A stretch of 64,000 bases of DNA from the NCBI GenBank assembly GCA_016795205.1, contig JAEUHZ010000033.1, positions 1 to 64,000 of the forward strand, in the 5' to 3' direction. Numbering within the stretch: position 1 is the stretch's first letter; each line of letters opens with the position of its first letter. Below, one piece after another: positions 8,429 to 16,319 of the stretch. Under the pieces are notes generated by a model. It was not told the origin of the DNA. It made no database searches and worked only from the letters and a program-made list of their open reading frames with translations. Origin of the DNA: Planctomycetota bacterium. GTDB lineage: Bacteria; Planctomycetota; UBA1135; GCA-002686595. Position numbers and translations under genes: made by a program.

Positions 8429-9564
8429 AGCGGTACCGCATCCCCTTCAACAGGCCGTCCTTCGCCGGCCCCGAGACGCGCTACATCGCCGAGGCCATCG
8501 AGCGCGGCCACATCTCGGGCGACGGACACTTCACGCGGGCCTGCCATCGGCTCCTCGAGGAATCGCTCGGCGTCCACAAGGCGCTCTTGACCACGAGCTG
8601 CACCCACGCGCTCGAGATGAGCGCGTTCCTGACGAACTGCGGCCCGGACGACGAGGTCATCGTGCCGTCGTTCGCCTTCGTGACCAGCGTGCTGGCGTTC
8701 ACCCTGCGCGGCACGCGGCCGGTCTTCGCCGACGTGCGGCCGGACACGCTGAACTTGGACGAACGGCAGGTCGAGCGGCTCGTCACGCGACGCACGAAGG
8801 CCATCGTGGCGCTGCACTACGCGGGCGTCGCGTGCGAGATGGACGCGCTGCTCGACGTCGGCCGGCGTCACGGCGTCCCGGTGGTCGAGGACAACGCGCA
8901 CGGCCTGTTCGGCCGGTACAAGGGCCGCTGGCTGGGCACGCTGGGCGTCGTCGGGACGCAGAGCTTCCACGAGACCAAGAACTTCACCTGCGGCGAAGGC
9001 GGCGCGCTGCTCGTGAACGACCCGTCGCTGGCCGAGCGTGCCGAGATCCTGCGCGAGAAGGGCACCAACCGTTCGCGCTTCCTGCGCGGACTGGTCCACA
9101 AGTACACCTGGGTCGACCAGGGTTCGAGCTGGCTGCCGTCCGACCTGCTGGCGGCCTTCCTGCTGGCGCAACTCGAGGCGCGCGCGACGATCCAGGGCCG
9201 GCGCGCGGCGATCTGGCGCCGGTACCGGGGCGAGCTCACGGACTGGGCCGCCGAGGTCGGCGTCGGGCTGCCGTTCGTGCCGGCCCACTGTGAGCAGCCG
9301 TACCACATGTTCTACCTGCTGCTCGCCGACGGCGCGCAGCGCGAGCGGCTCATCACGCACCTCGAGGAGCGCGGCATCCTGGCCGTGTTCCACTACTTGC
9401 CCCTGCACCTGTCCGACATGGGCCGGAAGTACGGCGGGCGCGAGGAGCAGTGCCCGGTGTCCCAAGACGTTTCCGCGCGCATCCTGCGGCTGCCCTTCTT
9501 CAATGCGCTCACCGACGACGAGCAGGGCGACGTGATCGCCGCCGTGCGCGAGTTCCGCGGCTGA
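8425..9564 (+). CDS. wecE: dTDP-4-amino-4,6-dideoxygalactose transaminase (WecE/RffA type)
   Basis: This 379-residue PLP enzyme of the DegT/DnrJ/EryC1 family transaminates dTDP-4-keto-6-deoxyglucose to the 4-amino sugar. It starts with the family hallmark IPFNRPSFAGPE. The PLP-binding Asp is D156 in VVEDNAHG. The Schiff-base lysine is K185 in SFHETKNFTCGEGG, a form closest to WecE. The length matches the family. The start is GTG 8425 within GTGA, overlapping the acetyltransferase stop; its own stop overlaps the next ATG as TGATG. The enzymes that make the dTDP-sugar substrate (RmlA/RmlB type) are not in this window. Confidence 0.88.
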   Translation: MKRYRIPFNRPSFAGPETRYIAEAIERGHISGDGHFTRACHRLLEESLGVHKALLTTSCTHALEMSAFLTNCGPDDEVIVPSFAFVTSVLAFTLRGTRPVFADVRPDTLNLDERQVERLVTRRTKAIVALHYAGVACEMDALLDVGRRHGVPVVEDNAHGLFGRYKGRWLGTLGVVGTQSFHETKNFTCGEGGALLVNDPSLAERAEILREKGTNRSRFLRGLVHKYTWVDQGSSWLPSDLLAAFLLAQLEARATIQGRRAAIWRRYRGELTDWAAEVGVGLPFVPAHCEQPYHMFYLLLADGAQRERLITHLEERGILAVFHYLPLHLSDMGRKYGGREEQCPVSQDVSARILRLPFFNALTDDEQGDVIAAVREFRG

Positions 9565-11114
9565 TGGGCGTCCTGGCGCGATGGCGCGCGTCGGAACCCG
9601 CCCTCGGACGCAGCGCAGTGATCGCGGCGACGCTCGCCATGCTCATGTTCCTGCTGCAAGGGCACGTGGGCCTGAACCTGCAGGACGAGGCGTTCCTGTG
9701 GTACGGAGCGCTCCGCACGCACGCCGGCGAGCTGCCGCTGCGCGACTTCCGCGCCTACGACCCGGGCCGCTATTGGTGGTGCTCGGCGGCGATCGCCCTC
9801 TGCGGCGAGGGCCCCGTGACGATCCGCGCCGCCAACTGGGCCTTCGCGGCGCTCGGCTTGGCGGCCGGGCTGCTGGTCGCCAGCCGCGCGAGCCGCAGCG
9901 TCCCCTGGCTCGTCGCCGCGGGCGTCGCGCTCGCGGCCTGGATGCACCCGCCGTGGAAGCCCTACGAGCCGAGCCTGGCGCTGATCGCTGCCTGGGCCGC
10001 CGTGCGCGTCGCGGAGGCACCCTCCTCAGGGCGTCGCCTGGCTGCCGGCGTCGTGGTGGGCGCGGCCGCGTTCTTCGGCCGCAACCTGGGCGTGTACGCC
10101 GGGCTGGCGCTGCTCGCGGTAGCGCTCACAGCCGCCTGGAAGTCGCGCCAGCCCCTGCTGCGGTCGCTGGGCGAGCTGGCCCTGGGGACGCTCGCGGGCT
10201 ACGCGCCGATGCTGGCGCTCGTCGCGTTCGCCGACGGCTACGGACGCGCCTTCCTGGACTCGATCGCGTTCTACGCGCGGCAGGGTGCGCTGAACGCCGA
10301 GCTGCCCTTTCCCTGGCCCTGGCGCGTCGACCTCACGCGTCGCGAGGGCTTCGCCGCCGTGGCGGCCGTGGTGGTCGGAACGCTGTTCCTGCTCGTGCCC
10401 CTGACCTGCGCCGCGGCGATCCTGCGCGGTGCGCTGGCGGGCGCTGCCGACCTCGAGCGCCGCACGCGCGCCTTCGCGCTGGGCTGCACAGGCCTGGCGT
10501 GGTTTCACCACGCCTCGGTGCGCAGCGATCTGCCGCACCTGGCGCAGTCGATCCACCCCTTCCTGCTGCTCGTCTTGTGCGCACCGGCGGCGATCGAGGG
10601 CACGCGCGGCCGCTTGGCGCGCGGTGCGGTCGCGGCGGGCGTCCTGGCCCTCACCGTGCTGGGCGTCGGTGGCGCCCTGCCGTGGGTGCGGCGCGCGCTG
10701 TCGACCACGCCGTACGTGCCGGTCCAGGTGCGCGGGGACGAGCTCAGGCTGCCGCCCTCGGAGGCCGCGCTGCTCACGACGCTCGTCGCGACCCTCGAGG
10801 CCCGGGTTCGTCCAGACGAGGAGCTGTGGGTCGGGCCGCGCTACCTGGCGCTGTGGCCAGTGCTGGGCCGGCGGGCGCCGACGTGGGACGTGTACCCGGC
10901 GTGGCGCGCCGACGAGGCCGAACAGGAGCGCATGCTCACCGAGCTCGCGGACGTGCGCTGGGCGCTGCTCGACCTGCGGCCGATCGGCGGCGATCCACAG
11001 ATGCGGCTCGAGCTGTCGCATCCACGCGTGTGGCGCTGGATCCTGGCGTCGTTCGAGCGCGTACCCCTCCCGGGCGCGCCCGAGACGACGATCCTCCTGC
11101 GGCGGCGATCCTGA
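9564..11114 (+). CDS. Polytopic GT39-like membrane protein
   Basis: The protein has 516 residues, about ten hydrophobic helices over residues 15-390 and a soluble tail. The first extracytoplasmic loop has an acidic motif, LNLQDEAFLWYGALR, followed by PLRDFRAYDPGRYWW. This is the pattern of GT-C/PMT-like transferases that use lipid-linked sugars. Sequence outside these motifs differs from the protein at 5133-6689. The ATG overlaps the transaminase stop, so it belongs to the same operon and probably transfers or polymerises the N-acetylated amino sugar on the outer face of the membrane. The GT-C fold is likely; donor and acceptor are unknown. Confidence 0.7.
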   Translation: MGVLARWRASEPALGRSAVIAATLAMLMFLLQGHVGLNLQDEAFLWYGALRTHAGELPLRDFRAYDPGRYWWCSAAIALCGEGPVTIRAANWAFAALGLAAGLLVASRASRSVPWLVAAGVALAAWMHPPWKPYEPSLALIAAWAAVRVAEAPSSGRRLAAGVVVGAAAFFGRNLGVYAGLALLAVALTAAWKSRQPLLRSLGELALGTLAGYAPMLALVAFADGYGRAFLDSIAFYARQGALNAELPFPWPWRVDLTRREGFAAVAAVVVGTLFLLVPLTCAAAILRGALAGAADLERRTRAFALGCTGLAWFHHASVRSDLPHLAQSIHPFLLLVLCAPAAIEGTRGRLARGAVAAGVLALTVLGVGGALPWVRRALSTTPYVPVQVRGDELRLPPSEAALLTTLVATLEARVRPDEELWVGPRYLALWPVLGRRAPTWDVYPAWRADEAEQERMLTELADVRWALLDLRPIGGDPQMRLELSHPRVWRWILASFERVPLPGAPETTILLRRRS

Positions 11115-11153
11115 GGCCGCCAGAGGCCTGGAGAAGCCGTGACACGGCGCGGC

Positions 11154-11159
11154 TATCAT
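11154..11159 (+). promoter_or_regulatory. -10-like hexamer just before a start codon
   Basis: TATCAT lies 8 bases before the ATG at 11168, the same arrangement as at 3631, 16308 and 20367. It would give a leaderless or very short-leader mRNA for the sulfatase-like gene. Confidence 0.3.
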
Positions 11160-11167
11160 CGTTCGTG

Positions 11168-12574
11168 ATGCGCTCCCGGTTCCTGGCCGCCGTGGCCTGT
11201 GGTCTCGCGGCCTGTGGCCCCGCCCAGAAGCCGTTGAACGTGGTCGTGATCGTCATGGACACGGCCAGGCCCGACTACCTGTCCGTCTACGGGCATCCGC
11301 GCCCCACGACGCCGTTCCTGGCTGCGCTCGCCCCGGCCGCGACGGTCTACGACCGCGCGTACTCGACCTCGTGCTGGACCTTGCCCGCGCACGCCTCCCT
11401 GTTCTCCGGAGAGCCGAACGAGGTGCATGGCACCGAGCAGGAGAACACGCGCTTCCCCGCCGGCCTGCCGCTGCTCGCGGAGCAGCTCGCCGCGGCCGGC
11501 TACCAGACCGCGGGCTTCAGCAACAACCCGTGGATCTCGGCCGCGACCGGCCTCGACCGCGGCTTCGAGTCGTTCGTCGACCGCTGGCGCGCCGCGGGCG
11601 AGCCGCGCGCACCGGGGCATCCGACCACGGCCGCGATCACGAGCTGGCTGGCCGGGACGCGCGACGCCTCGCGCCCGGCGTTCGTGTTCGTGAACCTGAC
11701 CGAGCCGCACATGCCCTACCGCCCACCGTGGAAGCACGCGGCGGAGTTCAGCGCGTCCGAGGCCGAGTGGCGCGCCGCGATCGCGGAGCTCTTCCCGCCC
11801 AGGAGCGGAGCGAGCGGCCTGATGGTGCGCCACTACGCCCGTCGCGAGCCGCTCGCGGCCTCCGACTGGCCGCGTCTCGCCAGCCTGTACGAGGGTGACC
11901 TGCGGGCCTGCGACGAGGTGGTCGGCGAGATCGTGCGTGCCCTGGACGAGGCCCTGGACCCGGAGAACACGCTGCTGTTCGTGCTGTCCGACCACGGCGA
12001 GAACCTGGGCGACCACGACCACGTCAACCACGTCTTCAACCTGTACGAGTCGAACCTGCGGATCGCGCTCATCGCGCGCGGGCCGGGCTTCGCGCCCGGG
12101 GCACGCGAGCGTCGGCTGGTCCAGATCACCGACCTGTACCCCACGATCCTGGCGGCGGCGGGCCGACCGCCGCCTGGCTCGCGCGCGGCGCTCGATCTGC
12201 GCGGCCGCCTGGAGGAGGAGCGCGTGCTGCGCGCCTCGCTCGACTGGCCGCGCATCACGCTGACCGTCTTCCCCCCGGACGTGGCGGCGGACGGCGGCCC
12301 CCTCGACCCGTACAAGCGCGCACTGGCCGCAGCGGTCGGACCGCGCTGGAAGCTGATCCGCGGCTCGGATGGCGTGGTCGAGGCCTACGACCTGCAGGCG
12401 GACCCGCACGAGACCCGGCCGGTCGACCTCGAGCGTCTCGAGCCGCGCGTCCACGCGGCGCTCGCGGCCTTCCTGGAGCGCACCGACGCGCGTGCCGCCC
12501 CGGCGGAGGGCGCGGGGTTGCCCACGGATCCGGCCGCGCTCGACGCGCTGCGCGCGCTGGGCTACACGCGCTGA
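11168..12574 (+). CDS. Second sulfatase-fold lipoprotein with Thr at the nucleophile position
   Basis: This 468-residue protein has a short lipoprotein signal ending CGLAACGPAQ. It has the metal-site motifs of the alkaline phosphatase superfamily: IVMDTARPDYLSVYG early, and LSDHGENLGDHDHVNH near residue 275. The nucleophile region reads TSCWTLPAHASLFSG. T71 takes the place of the formylglycine Cys or Ser, and the CxPxR maturation motif is absent. It therefore probably acts on phosphodiesters or as a phosphotransferase rather than as a formylglycine sulfatase. It ends LRALGYTR, like the protein at 3646-5130. It closes the surface-glycan region and abuts the opposing protease gene after 5 bases. 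Confidence 0.82.
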   Translation: MRSRFLAAVACGLAACGPAQKPLNVVVIVMDTARPDYLSVYGHPRPTTPFLAALAPAATVYDRAYSTSCWTLPAHASLFSGEPNEVHGTEQENTRFPAGLPLLAEQLAAAGYQTAGFSNNPWISAATGLDRGFESFVDRWRAAGEPRAPGHPTTAAITSWLAGTRDASRPAFVFVNLTEPHMPYRPPWKHAAEFSASEAEWRAAIAELFPPRSGASGLMVRHYARREPLAASDWPRLASLYEGDLRACDEVVGEIVRALDEALDPENTLLFVLSDHGENLGDHDHVNHVFNLYESNLRIALIARGPGFAPGARERRLVQITDLYPTILAAAGRPPPGSRAALDLRGRLEEERVLRASLDWPRITLTVFPPDVAADGGPLDPYKRALAAAVGPRWKLIRGSDGVVEAYDLQADPHETRPVDLERLEPRVHAALAAFLERTDARAAPAEGAGLPTDPAALDALRALGYTR

Positions 12575-12579
12575 CGGTT

Positions 12580-13707
12580 TCAGGCGCCGCCGGTGAGGCG
12601 CACGCGCACGCGGCGCTCCCGGCCATCGGACACGAGGTCGACGTCGACCGTGTCGCCCGGCTGGAAGCCCGACAGCACCTCGTGCAGGTCGCCGATCGAG
12701 CGCACCTCGACGCCCGCGACGCGCCGGATGACGTCGACGGCCACCGGGCGGCCACGGGAGTCGAACTGCAGCGGCCGCAGACCGGCGGCCTCGGCACCCA
12801 GGCCGCGCTCCACCCCGGCCACGACGACGCCGTCCACGCCCAGGAGCCGCGCGACCTCGCCCGGCGCGGCGCGCACTCCCAGACGCGGAGGCGCGGCGAT
12901 CTGGCCGCGGATCAGCCGCGGGACGATGCGATTGATCGTGTCGACCGGCACCGCGAACCCGATGCCCGCGCTGGCTCCGCTGGGGCTGGCGATCGCGGTG
13001 TTCATCCCGATCAAGCGGCCGGCGCTGTCGAGCAGAGGCCCGCCCGAGTTCCCCGGGTTGATCGCGGCATCGGTCTGGATCACGCCGCGGATCGTGCTGC
13101 CATCGGGCGCGGTGATCTCGCGATCGAGACCGCTCACCACGCCGGTGGAGAGCGTGTGGTCCAGCCCGAAGGGATTGCCGATGGCGAAGGCCTTCTGCCC
13201 CACGAGCAGGTCCCGTGAAACGCCGAGCGGGACCGGAAGCAGCGCGCCACGCGGCGCGTCGATCTTGAGCACCGCCACGTCGTAGCTCGGGTCGGCGCCG
13301 ACGAGCTGGGCTTCGTAGGCCTCCTTCGAGGCGAGCGTCACGAACGCGCTGCGCGCGCCGGCCACGACGTGGTAGTTCGTGACGACGTAGCCGCGCTCGT
13401 CCCAGGCGAAACCGGACCCCGTGCCGCTGGGCAGCTCGGTCGCGCGCATCGAGAAGCGGTCGAAGGCCAGCGAGCGCGTCGTGATGTGCACGACGGACGG
13501 CGCGGCGGCCCGGAACAACTCGATCTGGGCCCGCTCGTCGGAGGCCAGGTCGCCACGCGCCTCGACCAGCCGGGGCGTCGCGTCCGTCGCGTGGAGCCCG
13601 CGCGGAGCGACCAGCCGCGACCCCAGGAAGACCGCCAAGCCGACCAGGGCCAGGAGGACCAGGAACGAGCCCGTACCGGGCGAGATACCGAGGCGCTGCG
13701 TGCTCAT
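12580..13707 (-). CDS. HtrA/DegP-type serine protease with one PDZ domain
   Basis: This 375-residue envelope protease probably degrades misfolded proteins. An N-terminal anchor helix (SFLVLLALVGLAVFLGS) precedes a trypsin-like domain. The triad is visible: H113 in TNYHVVAG, D143 in SYDVAVLKI and S221 in NPGNSGGPL. One PDZ domain follows from about residue 280, ending near LSGFQPGDTVDVDLV. That is the DegS-like layout of anchor, protease and single PDZ. It is divergent from the NhaD gene across 81 bases; each side has a TAACCT-like hexamer near its start codon. The family call is firm. Confidence 0.93.
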   Translation of the reverse strand: MSTQRLGISPGTGSFLVLLALVGLAVFLGSRLVAPRGLHATDATPRLVEARGDLASDERAQIELFRAAAPSVVHITTRSLAFDRFSMRATELPSGTGSGFAWDERGYVVTNYHVVAGARSAFVTLASKEAYEAQLVGADPSYDVAVLKIDAPRGALLPVPLGVSRDLLVGQKAFAIGNPFGLDHTLSTGVVSGLDREITAPDGSTIRGVIQTDAAINPGNSGGPLLDSAGRLIGMNTAIASPSGASAGIGFAVPVDTINRIVPRLIRGQIAAPPRLGVRAAPGEVARLLGVDGVVVAGVERGLGAEAAGLRPLQFDSRGRPVAVDVIRRVAGVEVRSIGDLHEVLSGFQPGDTVDVDLVSDGRERRVRVRLTGGA

Positions 13708-13788
13708 GGTGACCTGCTCAGGTTATCGCGCGATCCGTCCGAAGCGGGTAGGCGACACGCGCCGCGCTCCGTCCTAACCTCCCGCTCC

Positions 13789-15168
13789 ATGCCACCCATC
13801 TCCCTGCTGCTCCTCCCGGCCGCGTCGGCCGCCGGAGGCAACATCGGCGCGAACATGCCCGTGTGGGCCGTCGCGCCGTTCGTCCTGCTGCTGCTCTCGA
13901 TCGCCGTGCTGCCGCTCGTCGCGCACCACTGGTGGGAGTCGAACCGAAACCGCGCATTGGTCTCCTTCTCGCTCGGCATCCCGTTCGGGATCTGGGTGCT
14001 CGTGACCTTCGGCCGGGACGGTTGGGCGGTCCTGGAGCACATCCTCTTGGACTACCTGTCGTTCATCGTGCTGCTCGGCGCGCTGTACGTGATCGCGGGT
14101 GGCATCTTCGTGCGGGGGTCGCTGGCCGGCACGCCGCTCTCGAACACGGCGATGCTGGCGGTCGGCGCGCTGCTGGCGAACCTGGTCGGGACGACCGGCG
14201 CCTCCATGGTGCTGATCCGTCCGCTGCTGCGCGCGATCCGCACGCGGCGCCAGCGCGCGCACGTCGTGATCTTCTTCATCTTCGTGGTCTCGAACTGCGG
14301 CGGCCTCCTGACTCCGTTCGCCGACCCGCCGCTCTTCCTGGGGTTCCTGAAGGGCATCCCGTTCGAGTGGACGCTGGGCCTGTGGAAGGAGTGGATCGTG
14401 GCCGTCGGCGTGCTGCTGGCCGTGTTCCTCGCGGTGGACAATTACGTCCTCGACAAGGAGGAGAAAGAGCGCCCCGGCTCGCAGCTCGAAGAGGTCATGA
14501 AGCACGAGCCCCTGGGGCTCTCGGGCGCGCACAACCTCGTGTTCCTGGCCGCGATCGTGGCGGTGATCCTGGGCCGCGGCAACGGCTGGGGCAACGGCGG
14601 CACGCCCTGGCCCGTGGGCATCCAGGAGGCCCTGATGGTCGCCATCGCGCTGGGCTCGTGGTTCGTGACCAAGCCGGCGGTGCGCGAGGCGAACCGCTTC
14701 AGCTTCGGCCCGATCAACGAGGTCGCGATCCTGTTCTTCGGGATCTTCGTGACCATGATCGCGCCGCTGTTCCTGTTGGCGGCCAACGGACCGAAGCTGG
14801 GTCTCTCGGAACCGTGGCAGTTCTTCTGGGCCACCGGGCTGCTCTCGAGCTTCCTCGACAACGCCCCCACCTACTTGGCGTTCGCCGCGACGGCCGCGGG
14901 ACGGGCGGGCATCAGCCCCGATGGAAGCCGCTACTTGGGCGAGTACCTCGCGACGGGCCCGGCCGCCGCCATGTTCATGACTGCCGTCTCGTGCGGGGCC
15001 GTGTTCATGGGCGCCATGACCTACATCGGCAACGGTCCGAACTTCATGGTCAAGGCCATCGCCGAGTCGGAGGGGGTGAAGATGCCCTCCTTCGGCGGCT
15101 ACATGCTGTGGTCGGGTGCGATCCTCGTGCCGATCTTCGTGGTGATCACGCTGGTCTTCTTCGCCTGA
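13789..15168 (+). CDS. nhaD: NhaD-type Na+/H+ antiporter
   Basis: This 459-residue integral membrane protein of the ion transporter superfamily probably exchanges sodium for protons. It has about twelve helices. Family-typical stretches are GALYVIAGGIFVRG, LVGTTGASMVLIRPLLRA, SNCGGLLTPFADPPLFLGFL, SFLDNAPTYLAF and MGAMTYIGNGPNFMVKA. These match the two inverted halves with their conserved Asn/Pro-rich re-entrant loops. The TAACCT at 13775-13780 lies 8 bases before the ATG. The gene ends directly against the opposing aldo/keto reductase with no bases between the stop codons. Confidence 0.88.
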   Translation: MPPISLLLLPAASAAGGNIGANMPVWAVAPFVLLLLSIAVLPLVAHHWWESNRNRALVSFSLGIPFGIWVLVTFGRDGWAVLEHILLDYLSFIVLLGALYVIAGGIFVRGSLAGTPLSNTAMLAVGALLANLVGTTGASMVLIRPLLRAIRTRRQRAHVVIFFIFVVSNCGGLLTPFADPPLFLGFLKGIPFEWTLGLWKEWIVAVGVLLAVFLAVDNYVLDKEEKERPGSQLEEVMKHEPLGLSGAHNLVFLAAIVAVILGRGNGWGNGGTPWPVGIQEALMVAIALGSWFVTKPAVREANRFSFGPINEVAILFFGIFVTMIAPLFLLAANGPKLGLSEPWQFFWATGLLSSFLDNAPTYLAFAATAAGRAGISPDGSRYLGEYLATGPAAAMFMTAVSCGAVFMGAMTYIGNGPNFMVKAIAESEGVKMPSFGGYMLWSGAILVPIFVVITLVFFA

Positions 15169-16233
15169 TCAGCGGCGCAGGAGGCGACCCACGAGTCCGC
15201 GGATGCGCGCGGAGAACGACACGGCGCGGGTCAGATCGAGCGGCAGGCTCTCGAAAGCGGCGCGCAGCGCGTCGCTCTCGGGCGCCGACAGGTCGAGCTC
15301 GGCCGCGGCCGCGTTCTCGCGCGCCTGCTCGGCCGTGCGCGCACCCACGATCGCGGCCGTGACGCCCCGCTGGGCCAGCACCCAGGCGATCGCCACCTGG
15401 CCCAAGGTCGCGGCGTGCGCGCGAGCCACGGGCGCGGCGGCGAGCTCGAGCGCCGCGTTCACGAGCGCCCGGTTCCGCGCGCGGAAAGTCGCGCGGCGAC
15501 TGCGGCCGTCGGCCTCGCCGAACGCACGCGCCGCGCCGACGCGGCCGGTGAGCAGGCCCTGCTCGAGCGGCGAGTAGACGATGACCCCGATGTCCTCGCG
15601 TGCGCAGTGCGGCAACACGTCGCGCTCGATGTCGCGCGCCACGAGGCTGTACTTGGGCTGCGTGCTGGCGAGCGGAACGGCGCCCAGCGCTTCCTGGGCA
15701 ACGCGCAGGAGCGGCACGTCGAAGTTCGAGACCCCGATCTCACGGACCTTGCCTTCCCGGCGCAGGTCGAGCAGCGTCGCCATGGTCTCCGCCACCGGCG
15801 TCCGGGGATCCGGCCAGTGCACCTGCACGAGGTCGAGGGTCTCCACCCCCAGACGCGCCAAGCTGCGCTCGACCTCCAGCCGCACCGAGTCCGCGCGCGC
15901 GTTGCGCCGCACGACGCGCCGCACTCCACGGTCGTCGAGCGCGTCGAAGGCCACGTCGCCGCGCGCGTCGTCCCAGCGCAGCCCGACCTTGGTGAAGAGC
16001 AGCACGTCGGCGCGCCGCCCGCGGATGGCGCGTCCCAGGACCTCCTCCGAGCGACCGAAGCCGTAGACCGGCGCCGTGTCGAAGGCGTTGGCGCCGACCT
16101 CGATCGAGGCCTGCACCGCGCGGATCGAGGCCTCGTCGTCGGCGCCACCCCAGCCCCAACCGCCGATCGCCCAGGCGCCGAACACCACGCGCGGCACGCG
16201 CAGGTCCGATCGTCCGAGCCGCGCGTGTCGCAT
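15169..16233 (-). CDS. Aldo/keto reductase
   Basis: This 354-residue NADPH-dependent oxidoreductase has the TIM-barrel AKR fold. The catalytic tetrad is visible. Asp and Tyr lie in FDTAPVYGFGRSEEVLG, Lys in LLFTKVGL and His in VQVHWPDP. NADPH-binding features include GVSNFDV and the C-terminal IVGARTAEQARENAAA. It resembles the YajO/GSP69-like group; the substrate is unknown. An insert of charged residues (RGVRRVVRRNARADSV) precedes the His strand. The start is ATG 16231-16233. It is divergent from the membrane protein at 16320. Confidence 0.88.
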   Translation of the reverse strand: MRHARLGRSDLRVPRVVFGAWAIGGWGWGGADDEASIRAVQASIEVGANAFDTAPVYGFGRSEEVLGRAIRGRRADVLLFTKVGLRWDDARGDVAFDALDDRGVRRVVRRNARADSVRLEVERSLARLGVETLDLVQVHWPDPRTPVAETMATLLDLRREGKVREIGVSNFDVPLLRVAQEALGAVPLASTQPKYSLVARDIERDVLPHCAREDIGVIVYSPLEQGLLTGRVGAARAFGEADGRSRRATFRARNRALVNAALELAAAPVARAHAATLGQVAIAWVLAQRGVTAAIVGARTAEQARENAAAAELDLSAPESDALRAAFESLPLDLTRAVSFSARIRGLVGRLLRR

Positions 16234-16319
16234 GCCGCCATGGTCCCCCTCCCTGCAACGCGGCACAAGCGCCCGCGCCCGCCCGTGGCGCAGGCGGGAG
16301 GCGTTGCTATCGTCCACGA

